Below are positions 44,235 through 52,421 of a stretch of DNA of 64,000 bases, piece by piece (position 1 is the first letter of the stretch; each line of letters begins with the position of its first letter). The stretch spans positions 992,001 through 1,056,000 of the forward strand of contig NZ_JAQIYM010000090.1 in the NCBI RefSeq assembly GCF_028823535.1, written 5' to 3'. Under the pieces are notes generated by a model. The model searched no databases. It worked only from the letters and a program-made list of their open reading frames with translations, and was not told the DNA's origin. The position numbers and the translations under genes are program-made. Source of the stretch: Pseudomonas serbica. Lineage in GTDB: Bacteria > Pseudomonadota > Gammaproteobacteria > Pseudomonadales > Pseudomonadaceae.

Positions 44235-44548
44235 ATGAAATACTAAAAATTATTGGATCTGTGTTGGCCCTTTTCACCCTGAGTTCTGGCGCCCAGGCTG
44301 CCTATATGCCGTATAGCTGCACCTGGATCGAAAAGGCCGGCACCGTACTGTCCTCAGCGCCCAAGAACTGCATCACCAAGGGATTGCATTTTGAGTCAGA
44401 GGCCCTTGAAGAACGCGTCGACGCGGCGAAGCCTCATCAGTGTGTCGCCCTCAAGATTGACCTGGGCAAAACCGTCGAGAATGCGTCTGCGCTCTCCGAT
44501 GGCAAAGATGTTTTTACCGTCGTGCAGCACTGTAAGGATATGTTCTAA
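44235..44548 (+). pseudogene. 4-Cys secreted protein, signal peptide frameshifted
   Basis: From ATG 44235 the frame reads MKY then stops. The frame that encodes the mature protein runs from about 44,231 and reads ILKIIGSVLALFTLSSGAQA before the mature start. One extra A after codon two would join them into a perfect signal peptide. As it stands, only a GTG start at 44261 with a truncated signal is available. The mature part (AYMPYSCTWIEKAG onwards) has four Cys, suggesting two disulfides. It is paralogous to the next gene. An assembly error in a short A run is possible. Confidence 0.6.
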
Positions 44549-44552
44549 GTCT

Positions 44553-44882
44553 ATGAAAAACATGAATATTAAAGCTTTGTAATTTCTTGCTTGTTGCCTT
44601 GTGGGCTCTATCGCACATGCGGACATGACTACGATCCAGATTCCATGTACCTGGGTCGAGAAGGAGGGGGTCGTGGAATACTCGTCACCCCGAGGCTGCA
44701 TCATGGAGGGCCAGCGGTTCCCCGAGTCTGATCCCATCGACAGCAGACTCAACGCAGCGAATCCAAAGGCCTGTGGATACATTGATATTACAATCAACAA
44801 AATACTGGTGACTGCCTCAAAAATGGATAACGGACGTGATATCTACACCGTCGTTCGCCAGTGTGAAAAACACGTGATCTGA
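44553..44882 (+). pseudogene. 4-Cys secreted protein, signal peptide with a stop codon
   Basis: From ATG 44553 the frame reads MKNMNIKAL, then TAA (44580-44582), then FLACCLVGSIAHA and the mature protein to 44882. A single base change (TTA to TAA) would explain the interruption. Translation might restart at GTG 44601 but with almost no signal sequence. The four cysteines match those of the neighbour (PCTWVEK, RGCIMEG, KACGYID, RQCEKH). Both copies are damaged at the export signal, in different ways. Function unknown. Confidence 0.6.
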
Positions 44883-44919
44883 TGATTTTTTCTGCAAAGG
44901 GTGAGAACGTGAAATGAAG

Positions 44920-44947
44920 ATCGGGCGTTTCTTGCGAAATGCCCGAT
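44920..44947 (+). terminator. hairpin terminator before flgK
   Basis: A twelve-base stem, ATCGGGCGTTTC (44920-44931) with GAAATGCCCGAT (44936-44947; one G-T pair), loop TTGC. The tail TATCTTCTT is only moderately T-rich. It separates the damaged 4-Cys genes from the flgKL promoter. Confidence 0.65.
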
Positions 44948-45053
44948 TATCTTCTTGGCTGACTGAAACATAAACGGAACGTTTGAACCGGAGAAAGCGG
45001 GTTTGTGGCCAAAAATATCTGACAATTTATTGATAATATTTAGCTCCTGGGGG

Positions 45054-45081
45054 TCAAGAATCCGTTGAATTGTGCCGATAG
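45054..45081 (+). promoter_or_regulatory. sigma-28 (FliA) promoter of flgKL
   Basis: TCAAG (45054-45058) and GCCGATAG (45074-45081) are 15 bases apart, identical in layout to the flgM promoter, and the -10 ends 27 bases before the flgK ATG. Confidence 0.85.
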
Positions 45082-45108
45082 GCATTCATTCAACATGAGA
45101 TCTATCAA

Positions 45109-46719
45109 ATGAGCTTGTACTCCATTGCACTCAGCGGCCTGACTGCTGGCCAAATCGCCCTGTCCGTCACCAGTAACAACATCACCAACGTCAAATCGAG
45201 TGGCTACAACCGCCAGGTTGTCGGTTTGTCTGAAGCGGGTGTTGGCGGTGGTGTCAAAACCGGTGAGATCGAGCGCCAGTTCAACAAGTACGTGACCCAG
45301 CAATACAACTCAGCGAAAAGCAACGAAGCGGGTCTGAGTGCTTACCAAAGCCAAATCAACCAGATCGACTCGCTGCTGGCCGATAGCGATTCCGGCTTGT
45401 CCGTGATGATGCAAAAATTCTTCGGTTCGCTGCAGACCCTGGCCTCCGCGCCTGGTGATCCGGCTACTCGTCAGGGCGTGATTGGCGCCGCCGACAACCT
45501 CACGGCGCAGTTCCGCTCTATGGACAGCTACCTGTCCGACATGCAAAACAGCGTAAACGGTGAAGTGAACGATCAGGTCACCCAGATCAACAACACCACC
45601 AAGCAAATCGCCAGCTTGAACCGTGAGATCAGTCTGGCCAAGGCCAAGACCGGCCAAGCTCCGAATGCACTGCTCGACCAGCGCGATGAGCTTGTCGCAC
45701 AGTTGAGTCAGCGAATCGAAGTGCGGGTCACCGAGCAAGACTCGGGTACCTACAACATTTCCTTCAGTAACGGCCTGTCCCTGGTCTCCGGCTTCGAATC
45801 CAACAAGCTCCAGGCGATGCAGTCGAACGAAGACCCGACCAAGACCACTGTCGGCTATCTCGACAGTGCTAACAACCTGATTCAGGTTCGTGAAGAGACC
45901 ATCAAGAACGGTGAGCTCGGTGGGGTGTTGAAATTCCGTAGCGAAACGCTCGATGCCGCCCAGAATCGTCTCGGTCAATTGGCCGTAGGCATGGCGTCTG
46001 CCATTAACACCCAGCACGCTGCTGGCGTAGACCTCAACGGAAACCCTGGTCAGGACTTCTTTGCGATTGGTAAGCCGACCAGTTTCAGCAACGCCAAAAA
46101 CACCAGCACTGCCTACTTCGACGGTGTGTACAGCAACGCCTCGAACCTGGACAACAACGACTACGCCATTACCTACTCGGCAACGACCGGGTATGACGTG
46201 AAAGACAAGACGACAGGGCAGAGCATCGGCACCTTCCCGGTAGGTAGCGCTACGCTGACCTTCGGCGGCATGACCCTGACCATGAACGGCACGCCGGCTG
46301 ATGGTGACAAATTCTTGATCAAGCCTGTCGCTACTGCGGCGCGGGCTTTTGAAAACAACATCTCTGATCCAGTTGATATCGCTGCTGGTACTGCAGCCGG
46401 CGCCGGTGACAACCGCAACGCCCTGGCCCTGTACAAGCTGCAGTCTACCGCCGTGATCAAAGGCGGAAGCACCCTCAACCAGGCTTATTCCTCGCTGGTG
46501 AACCAGGTCGGCAACAAGGCTCAAATCATCAAGGTCAACCAGGCCACCCAGCAGACAATGTCTGAGCAGTTGCTGGCGGTTCAACAGTCCGACTCGGGGG
46601 TTAACCTCGACGAGGAAGCGACCAACCTGCTGCGTTATCAGCAGTACTACCAGGCGAGTGCCAGGATCATCGATACCGCGACCAGCATCATGGACACCAT
46701 CATCGGTCTGCGTAACTAA
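45109..46719 (+). CDS. flgK: FlgK, hook-filament junction protein 1
   Basis: This is a 536-residue hook-associated protein. The N-terminal LTAGQIALSVTSNNITNVKS and the C-terminal LDEEATNLLRYQQYYQASAR are the family ends. The length is near the enteric FlgK (about 547) and well short of many polar Pseudomonas versions. It is a substrate of FlgN. A long antisense open frame over this gene is a coding shadow. Transcribed from the sigma-28 promoter with flgL. Confidence 0.94.
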   Translation: MSLYSIALSGLTAGQIALSVTSNNITNVKSSGYNRQVVGLSEAGVGGGVKTGEIERQFNKYVTQQYNSAKSNEAGLSAYQSQINQIDSLLADSDSGLSVMMQKFFGSLQTLASAPGDPATRQGVIGAADNLTAQFRSMDSYLSDMQNSVNGEVNDQVTQINNTTKQIASLNREISLAKAKTGQAPNALLDQRDELVAQLSQRIEVRVTEQDSGTYNISFSNGLSLVSGFESNKLQAMQSNEDPTKTTVGYLDSANNLIQVREETIKNGELGGVLKFRSETLDAAQNRLGQLAVGMASAINTQHAAGVDLNGNPGQDFFAIGKPTSFSNAKNTSTAYFDGVYSNASNLDNNDYAITYSATTGYDVKDKTTGQSIGTFPVGSATLTFGGMTLTMNGTPADGDKFLIKPVATAARAFENNISDPVDIAAGTAAGAGDNRNALALYKLQSTAVIKGGSTLNQAYSSLVNQVGNKAQIIKVNQATQQTMSEQLLAVQQSDSGVNLDEEATNLLRYQQYYQASARIIDTATSIMDTIIGLRN

Positions 46720-46737
46720 TTTAGGGGAGGCACGAAC

Positions 46738-47931
46738 ATGCGTATCGCAACTAACACGATTTATGACCAAAGCACCAACGCGATGAACCGCCAGCAGTCG
46801 GCTCTCCTCAAGGTTGGCAGCCAGATTTCCAGCGGCAAGAAGGTCAACAGCCCTTCGGACGACCCGCTGGCAACCTCCAAGGCCCTGGCAATCACCCAGT
46901 CGGCTGCCGTGAACGAGCAGATGAAGACGGCCCGCGTCTCCGTGCGTAACGGCCTGGGCCAAGAAGAGAGCGTCCTGAACAGCGTCAGCGATGCGCTGAT
47001 CAGTGCAAAGACCTCTTTGATCAAGGGCTCTACGGGCACGCTGACAGACGCTGACCGGTCTTCAATTGCCACCGACCTGCAAGGTATCCTGGACACCATC
47101 CTGGGCCAGGCTAACGCCGCCGATGGTAGTGGTAGCTACCTGTTTGCTGGCTACAAGACCACCACGCCGCCCTTCGTGAAAGATGCCTCGGGCAATATTA
47201 CCTACGTCGGTGACAACGGTGTGGCGGCCCAACAAGTGGACAGCGCCCGCTTGATGTCGAGTTCCGACACTGGCGACAAGATCTTCCAAAGCGTTACTGG
47301 CACCGCCACGATGGTGGCCAGGGCTGCTGGTGGCAATACGGGCACCGCGACCTTCACGACGCCGGCGATTGATAACACCAGTGATCCGAGCTACCGCCAG
47401 CCGTTCTCGATTGTGTTTTCTGACAACGCCGGCGTCACGCAGTACAGCGTCAACGGTGGCCCAGCCGTGAACTACGTTGCCGGCGACAAGATCACTGCCA
47501 ATGGCATGAGCTTGAACATCAGTGGCCAGCCAGCTGTCGGCGACACCATCACGGTCAATGCCGGTGGCGCAACCGACATCTTCGCCAGCTTGAAAAGCGC
47601 CATCGATGCTCTGAAATCACCGACCAGTACCCAGGCTCAACAGGCAGCCCTGGCCAACACCCTTAACTCGGTGGCCAACGAGCTGTCCAACAACCTGGAC
47701 AACGTTCTCACCGTGCGGGCTTCAGTCGGTACGCGTCTGAACGAACTGGACGTGATCGATACGGTAGGGCAGAACCGCTCGCTGAACTACACCGAGAGCG
47801 TCTCCGATCTGATCGACCTCGACTACAACGATGCGTTGTCCGAGTACAGTCTGCGTCAAATCGGTCTGCAAGCCTCGCAGAAGGCGTTTGTGGACGTTCA
47901 GTCGATGTCGCTGTTCAACTTCCTCAAGTAG
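46738..47931 (+). CDS. flgL: FlgL, hook-filament junction protein 3
   Basis: This is a 397-residue flagellin-like junction protein with MRIATNTIYDQSTNAMNRQQ at the N-terminus and VSDLIDLDYNDALSEYSLRQ near the C-terminus. It starts 18 bases after flgK with GGGGAGG upstream. The middle is longer than in the roughly 317-residue enteric protein. A terminator follows. Confidence 0.93.
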   Translation: MRIATNTIYDQSTNAMNRQQSALLKVGSQISSGKKVNSPSDDPLATSKALAITQSAAVNEQMKTARVSVRNGLGQEESVLNSVSDALISAKTSLIKGSTGTLTDADRSSIATDLQGILDTILGQANAADGSGSYLFAGYKTTTPPFVKDASGNITYVGDNGVAAQQVDSARLMSSSDTGDKIFQSVTGTATMVARAAGGNTGTATFTTPAIDNTSDPSYRQPFSIVFSDNAGVTQYSVNGGPAVNYVAGDKITANGMSLNISGQPAVGDTITVNAGGATDIFASLKSAIDALKSPTSTQAQQAALANTLNSVANELSNNLDNVLTVRASVGTRLNELDVIDTVGQNRSLNYTESVSDLIDLDYNDALSEYSLRQIGLQASQKAFVDVQSMSLFNFLK

Positions 47932-47957
47932 TTCATCTCGGCTTATATGATGCAAGG

Positions 47958-47981
47958 AAAGCGCGCTACGGCGCGTTTTTC
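47958..47981 (+). terminator. terminator of flgKL
   Basis: CGCGC (47962-47966) pairs with GCGCG (47971-47975) around TACG, extended by a G-T pair and AAA/TTT, and followed by five T. It lies 30 bases after the flgL stop. Confidence 0.85.
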
Positions 47982-48019
47982 TATTGGACTCAAAGGGCTG
48001 CCCATTGCCCACCAAGATG

Positions 48020-48032
48020 TGCGTGTAACGCA
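48020..48032 (+). promoter_or_regulatory. inverted repeat, possible autoregulatory operator
   Basis: TGCGT-GTA-ACGCA is a perfect five-base inverted repeat about 63 bases before the repressor start at 48095. Related GCGCAT/CGCAT sequences follow at about 48,054-48,062. Position and symmetry suit self-repression by the HTH protein. Confidence 0.4.
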
Positions 48033-48094
48033 TAAAATTGCCCAATCTGCGCATCTCGCATATTATGCCGCGATCCACCAACGAGGCTGGCACA

Positions 48095-48691
48095 ATGGAA
48101 TTCGGATCTGCGCTGAAGGCAGCAAGACGTGCAAAGAAGATGACACTCGAGGATGTGGCACGCCTGGTTGGTACCGACAGTGGAAACCTTTCCCGCGTTG
48201 AAAATGGTAAGCAGAGCGTCAGCACGGAGATGCTCAGCAAACTGATGGTCGCTCTCGACCTGTCATTTGAAATTCCAGGTCAGGACACGAGTGCGCTGTC
48301 CCTGGGTTACCCTCTGTTGAACTGGAAGGAACTGCCAGGCCACCTCGGCGGGAATGGCAGTCCTGAAGCCCCCGTTATGGAGTCGGTAGTGAAGGCCGGC
48401 CCTGACGCCTTCTGGGTGGTAGTGCAAGGTGACTTCATGTGCTGCGAGACATCGCCTTCGTTTGTCGAGGGATGTCGAATTCTTGTTGATCGTCGCCAGA
48501 CAACTCTTGAGAACGGTGGCTTCTTCCTGTTCCACCTCAAAGGCCCGAATGAAACCGTGTTCAGGCAATTCGTCGGGTACGAGGGACAGGGCTTCCTTCG
48601 CCCATTGCGAACCATTTATGGGCCTATTCCCATGCCTGAGGATGCGGTTGTCCTCGGTCGCATCGTGGACTGCCGGCAGATAGGAATTTGA
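48095..48691 (+). CDS. C1/LexA-like repressor with degenerate S24 domain
   Basis: This is a 198-residue phage-type repressor. The HTH (about 5-58) contains MTLEDVARLVGTDSGNLSRVENGK. The C-terminal part (about 95-190) resembles the S24 peptidase fold: VVVQGDFMCCETSPSFVEGC aligns with the usual G-D-S-M segment, but Ser is replaced by Phe, and the region where the catalytic Lys should be reads VFRQF. It is therefore probably not self-cleaving. I chose ATG 48095, preceded by GAGG; the frame is open from 48038. It sits between flgL and the accessory insert, with its own terminator. Confidence 0.82.
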   Translation: MEFGSALKAARRAKKMTLEDVARLVGTDSGNLSRVENGKQSVSTEMLSKLMVALDLSFEIPGQDTSALSLGYPLLNWKELPGHLGGNGSPEAPVMESVVKAGPDAFWVVVQGDFMCCETSPSFVEGCRILVDRRQTTLENGGFFLFHLKGPNETVFRQFVGYEGQGFLRPLRTIYGPIPMPEDAVVLGRIVDCRQIGI

Positions 48692-48723
48692 GCCTTAGCG
48701 CCGGAAGGACTCTGACTCAATAC

Positions 48724-48749
48724 AAGCGCGCTTCGGCGCGCTTTTTGTT
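48724..48749 (+). terminator. terminator of the repressor gene
   Basis: AAGCGCGC (48724-48731) and GCGCGCTT (48736-48743) form a perfect eight-base stem with a UUCG tetraloop, followed by TTTGTTTT. Confidence 0.9.
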
Positions 48750-48764
48750 TTAGGCTTACAAAAA

Positions 48765-50312
48765 CTATTGGAAGAAACTGTCCACTTGTTCACCACAATA
48801 CTTGTGGAAAGTATTTTCAGTGTCTTCCAAGATTTGACTTCTTGCGTAAATATTAAGAACGCTGCTGTTCGCTCTCAGCTTTGACAATTGTACAACCACT
48901 TTCTTGACGTCGACAATTCTTTGTTCTGCAACTGTACTAAATAGACCGGAGTCATTTTTGTACTGATAGGGGTTAATAATGGTCGCGACATGCATATTTC
49001 GTTTAAAGCTTTTCTTCAGTCGGTCTATGCAGCAATTCAAGAGTGTGATCCCAATACCATGGGTGGCGTTTTCGGATCTTTCCCACTCTGAAATGGTAAT
49101 CATATTACCGAAGTTAAATAACAGTCTGGTGTTGATATCGGATTTGTTCACGACATCCCCGGAGTTCTCCAAAATTTCATGCTGAAGACTATCAAGGACA
49201 ATATCGATTATTTCAACATCGCGGTCACTCATCTCATCCAAGGCGGAAATGAGATCCATGGAGGAAGCATCCTCCTGAGCCGGCCCCGCGATGTAGGTTC
49301 CCGTCACGTAAGCCATGATCGCGCCGAACTCATTTTGAATTTGTCCATACCAGGTGTATGTCCTGAAGACATCGTTTTCAATCTCGTCTCGAACTACATC
49401 GAAAACAAAAGTACCTTCCTCAAGAGCCTCCCCTCGCTTAGAACCCGAGCTATCAATCGCATAGGGTGTGTAATAAAAACCATCATCACTTCTAGAAAGC
49501 TCATACAGTGACATCAGTGGGCGATTTAGAATGACTTCATTCAACACCGTGCGCATGTGCTGATATAGATTAGGGAAGCCAGACTCATTTCGTGGCAGTG
49601 ACCACAGGTCTTTCATACTGAGACCGGTGTTTTCAATTAAATCATTGGCGCTGGTTTCATTGACGCATAAAATCTCGCTGAAGAGTACAGGCATCGTATC
49701 CTGCAAAATAGCCTCTGCTACTTGCTCATCGATTATATCGATAATCCTGAGCTTTCGAAGTTCATCAATGGTTTTCTCACCAACCAAAGCTGGAACAATT
49801 GAAGCCGCAGACGTGTAGTTTTTCGTAACGGTCGCGAATGGCTGTTTTTCTTTTGAGTTGTTGCTCCAGGCTCTCTCGAATGCAGGCTCAAGTTCGCCCA
49901 GGAAGGTAGTTTGAAAGTTACAAGGTGCATTGTCGAAATTCCATCGGCTTATTAAATGCATAGGCCAGGATTTAAAGAATTCGTTTACCTCGGGATCACT
50001 ACCGAAGGCTTGTGCCAGCATGCCCAAATCAAAGCGACTCATGTCGAGGTCTTTTTTTGGAAGGTTCAGCAACCTGGTCAGGTTGCTAACAGGATTGATC
50101 AGCATTGAGTGGTTTGGCATTGGCCGTTCGGTTGCGCACCTGGCAGCATCCAGGTAATCACTGTAGCCGAACGTTTGAGCTACAAGATCCAGCGCACCTT
50201 CAGGGGTTGGACGTTTCGAAAATGGCCAGGTTTGTCTGACAAATATCGCAAGTGCATCAAAACGACCTGACCTGAAGTCAGAAGTCGACAGGGGCAATTT
50301 TCTGTCTTGCAT
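48765..50312 (-). CDS. unknown protein in the flagellar insert (515 aa)
   Basis: This 515-residue protein is not recognised. It is noticeably more AT-rich than the flagellar genes around it, which suggests acquisition. The N-terminus contains TFGYSDYLDAARC (about 47-59). Near residue 395 there is a stretch (EWERSENATHGIGITLLNCC followed by IDRLKK) loosely like an acyltransferase CoA-binding segment, but this is weak. No signal peptide or membrane helix. It is convergent with the repressor and divergent from the ART-like gene. Function unknown. Confidence 0.78.
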   Translation of the reverse strand: MQDRKLPLSTSDFRSGRFDALAIFVRQTWPFSKRPTPEGALDLVAQTFGYSDYLDAARCATERPMPNHSMLINPVSNLTRLLNLPKKDLDMSRFDLGMLAQAFGSDPEVNEFFKSWPMHLISRWNFDNAPCNFQTTFLGELEPAFERAWSNNSKEKQPFATVTKNYTSAASIVPALVGEKTIDELRKLRIIDIIDEQVAEAILQDTMPVLFSEILCVNETSANDLIENTGLSMKDLWSLPRNESGFPNLYQHMRTVLNEVILNRPLMSLYELSRSDDGFYYTPYAIDSSGSKRGEALEEGTFVFDVVRDEIENDVFRTYTWYGQIQNEFGAIMAYVTGTYIAGPAQEDASSMDLISALDEMSDRDVEIIDIVLDSLQHEILENSGDVVNKSDINTRLLFNFGNMITISEWERSENATHGIGITLLNCCIDRLKKSFKRNMHVATIINPYQYKNDSGLFSTVAEQRIVDVKKVVVQLSKLRANSSVLNIYARSQILEDTENTFHKYCGEQVDSFFQ

Positions 50313-50433
50313 GGGGATCTACTCATCCAGATCAAAGATCCTAGAGATTATAGCCATTCAATGGCTTTTGACCACGCTTGGGAGTGGGCGTGCTCCCTTG
50401 GTAATATAGGTATAATAGGGCTTCGAGGTGGTT

Positions 50434-51111
50434 ATGACAGCAGAGAACACGTTTCAGATTTGGCATGGCTCACGTCGCTGGGACGGCGCTCCAGAAATTC
50501 AGCCAGCCAAGAAGGGCCGTGCCGAGTGGGGTGCCGGTATCTACGGATCGACGCACTTCGAAACCTGCACCGGTTACGCCAAGGGCGGGGGCAAGGTGCA
50601 GCTGCTGACCATTCAGAACACACGCGTGCTGGAAAAGAGCTGTTTGCCGCTCGAAGTGGTGATCGACTACATCAAGCGCTTTGTGCCCAAACCCTTGAGA
50701 GCGACCCTCATCGGCGATTGCGAAGATATTGCCGAACGGGTGAGGGACACGGTGGTGCTAAACCGCGATCCCGTCGGGCCACAGTCTGAAGGAACCACCT
50801 GGCTGCCGGCTGACATCTTGCGTAACCTGATCGTGAACTTCGACTTAAGTTCGGGTGTGCGCGGTGTCAATCTGGCAAGGTTCTTCGCAGAGCAAGGGAT
50901 CGGTGTTTCACTCGACAAGGGTGGTTCACAGGCCGGGGAGAAGTGGCTGGTCGTTTACGACCCGCAATTGATCGTATCCTGGAAGGGTCATACATATGAG
51001 TCGGCGAAGGAGATCGGTCACGTGCTGACGGCCCCAGAGCCGCATACGACTGAGTCGGTGATCTACCTGCGACCAGTTTCGCAGTATTCCAGTTTGAGTA
51101 TGGATCGCTAA
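50434..51111 (+). CDS. ADP-ribosyltransferase-like protein
   Basis: This is a 225-residue protein whose first 60 residues resemble the NAD-binding half of ART/PARP-type enzymes: WHGS with His11, then GAGIYGST with Tyr37, then CTGYAKGGG near 45-53. The third catalytic position cannot be fixed by eye. The rest (IVNFDLSSGVRGVNLARF, GEKWLVVYDPQLIVSW) is unfamiliar. I start at ATG 50434 after CGAGG; GTG 50428 is an alternative. It is a single gene facing fliR, with a shared bidirectional terminator. A toxin, defence or regulatory modifier are all possible. Confidence 0.55.
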   Translation: MTAENTFQIWHGSRRWDGAPEIQPAKKGRAEWGAGIYGSTHFETCTGYAKGGGKVQLLTIQNTRVLEKSCLPLEVVIDYIKRFVPKPLRATLIGDCEDIAERVRDTVVLNRDPVGPQSEGTTWLPADILRNLIVNFDLSSGVRGVNLARFFAEQGIGVSLDKGGSQAGEKWLVVYDPQLIVSWKGHTYESAKEIGHVLTAPEPHTTESVIYLRPVSQYSSLSMDR

Positions 51112-51133
51112 CGGTCACTGATTGGACACTACC

Positions 51134-51159
51134 AAAAAGACGCGAAGGTCGCGTCTTTT
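51134..51159. terminator. bidirectional terminator between the ART-like gene and fliR
   Basis: An eleven-base perfect stem AAAAGACGCGA (51135-51145) / TCGCGTCTTTT (51149-51159) with a three-base loop gives T-runs on both strands, serving both converging genes. Confidence 0.9.
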
Positions 51160-51194
51160 GCATTTGGATTCCTTGATTCTGCAAGCACCTGAAA

Positions 51195-51989
51195 TTAAAC
51201 GCGCTTCTCGCCCAACGCTGCGAGCATCACCTTGATGAACTCAAACCCGCTGAAAAACAGCCGCTCAAGAAACGGCCCAAAACTGGTCATCATCACCATC
51301 ATCAGAACCAAGCCCACAGTCAGCGTAAGCGGGAAGCCTATCGCGAATACTGTCAGCTGCGGCGCAGAGCGGTTCAGGATGCCCATAGCGAGGTTCATCA
51401 ACAGTAGGGCGGCAATGAGTGGCAGGGCTAGCAAAAGGCCCGTAGAGAAGATTGTGCCGGCGTACAGGGCCATTAGCTTCCAGGCACCGGGGTTCAACGG
51501 CACTCCACCGATGGGAAGAATCCGAAAGGTGTCGAGCAATAGTTCCATCACAACCAGGTGCCCGCTAAAGGCCAGAAACATAAGCAGGGTGATCTGATAG
51601 AGAAACTTGGAGATGATTACGCTGCTGGAGCCGATGTCTGGTGAATAGCTTGTAGCAAAGCCCAAGCCCATCTGCATCCCTATAAATTCACCCGCTGCCT
51701 GGACGACGCTAAAGACCATGCGCATGCATAGGCCGATAGCGATGCCGATAAGCATCTGCTCAATGATCAGGCCCAAACCTGCCATTGAGAACACCGGAAT
51801 CGACGGAATCGGCGGTAGCAGCGGGGCGATCAGTACCGTCAGAAACACCCCAAGGGCCAACTTTACCTTATGGGGGATGGCGGTGTGTCCCAGTAGCGGG
51901 GAGGCGACCAGGAAAGCAGTGATGCGAAAAAATGGCCAGATAAAACTGGCCACCCATGCTTGCATCTGGACAGAGGTGAAATCGAACAC
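51195..51989 (-). CDS. fliR: FliR, flagellar export gate protein
   Basis: This is a 264-residue multi-span inner-membrane protein. Its six or so hydrophobic segments and the family pieces FFRITAFLVASPLLGHTAIP, MGLGFATSYSPDIGSSSVII and a GFPLTLTVGL stretch identify it. With FliP and FliQ it forms the export gate core. It is the last gene of the fliL-R operon, two bases after fliQ. Confidence 0.94.
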   Translation of the reverse strand: MFDFTSVQMQAWVASFIWPFFRITAFLVASPLLGHTAIPHKVKLALGVFLTVLIAPLLPPIPSIPVFSMAGLGLIIEQMLIGIAIGLCMRMVFSVVQAAGEFIGMQMGLGFATSYSPDIGSSSVIISKFLYQITLLMFLAFSGHLVVMELLLDTFRILPIGGVPLNPGAWKLMALYAGTIFSTGLLLALPLIAALLLMNLAMGILNRSAPQLTVFAIGFPLTLTVGLVLMMVMMTSFGPFLERLFFSGFEFIKVMLAALGEKRV

Positions 51990-51991
51990 GG

Positions 51992-52261
51992 CTAGCCTAT
52001 CATCGTCGGGATGCTGATCAGCAGATTACGGGTGAAGTCGACAATCATGCCGATCAGCGCCGGGCCGCCGATGACGAGTACCACCAGGCAGGCAATTACT
52101 TTGGGGATGAACGAGAGAGTCATCTCGTTGATCTGGGTGGCTGCCTGAAAGAGGCTGACCAACAGACCCACCACCAGAATTGACAATAGAATTGGGCCGG
52201 CCATGTAAACCGCGATGCGCATACCTTGGTAGGCGAGGTTCATTACTGATTCGGGAGTCAC
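51992..52261 (-). CDS. fliQ: FliQ, flagellar export gate protein
   Basis: This is an 89-residue protein with two membrane helices and a GTG start (MTPESVMNLAYQGMRIAVYM). The loop SLFQAATQINEMTLSFIPK is the family hallmark. Four copies join the FliP-FliR core in the basal body. It is preceded by the FliQ-like mini gene rather than directly by fliP, which is unusual. Confidence 0.93.
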   Translation of the reverse strand: MTPESVMNLAYQGMRIAVYMAGPILLSILVVGLLVSLFQAATQINEMTLSFIPKVIACLVVLVIGGPALIGMIVDFTRNLLISIPTMIG

Positions 52262-52276
52262 GTCACACCTCTGAAT

Positions 52277-52414
52277 TTAATGGCCGCTGACTAGCGATCC
52301 GATGAACACGTTCCAATCAACCAGCAGGCGCACGATAAAAACCACCATGAGGATCGGGCCACCCAAGAAGATGGTGGTGCGCAGGCCTTTGTAAGTGATG
52401 TTCTTAGTGGTCAT
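52277..52414 (-). CDS. FliQ-like 45-residue membrane protein
   Basis: This is a short intact gene between fliP and fliQ: ATG at 52414 is preceded by AGGTG, and the stop TAA lies 15 bases before the fliQ GTG. The protein has one hydrophobic helix (residues about 15-32). Its N-terminus NITYKGLRTTIFLGGPIL aligns with NLAYQGMRIAVYMAGPIL of FliQ (8 of 18 identical, most others similar). The second FliQ helix and the ATQINE loop are missing, and it ends WNVFIGSLVSGH. It could be a truncated duplicate or a functional half-subunit. Confidence 0.65.
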   Translation of the reverse strand: MTTKNITYKGLRTTIFLGGPILMVVFIVRLLVDWNVFIGSLVSGH

Positions 52415-52421
52415 GCAGCAC

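Noticed and set aside
45310..46962. 550-codon open frame on the minus strand
   Set aside because: It is antisense to flgK; no motif or ribosome-binding site supports it.
51731..51765. GCCGATAG/GCCGATAA sequences inside fliR
   Set aside because: They resemble the sigma-28 -10 element but have no matching -35 at the 15-base spacing, lie on the strand opposite to fliR transcription, and precede no plus-strand gene.
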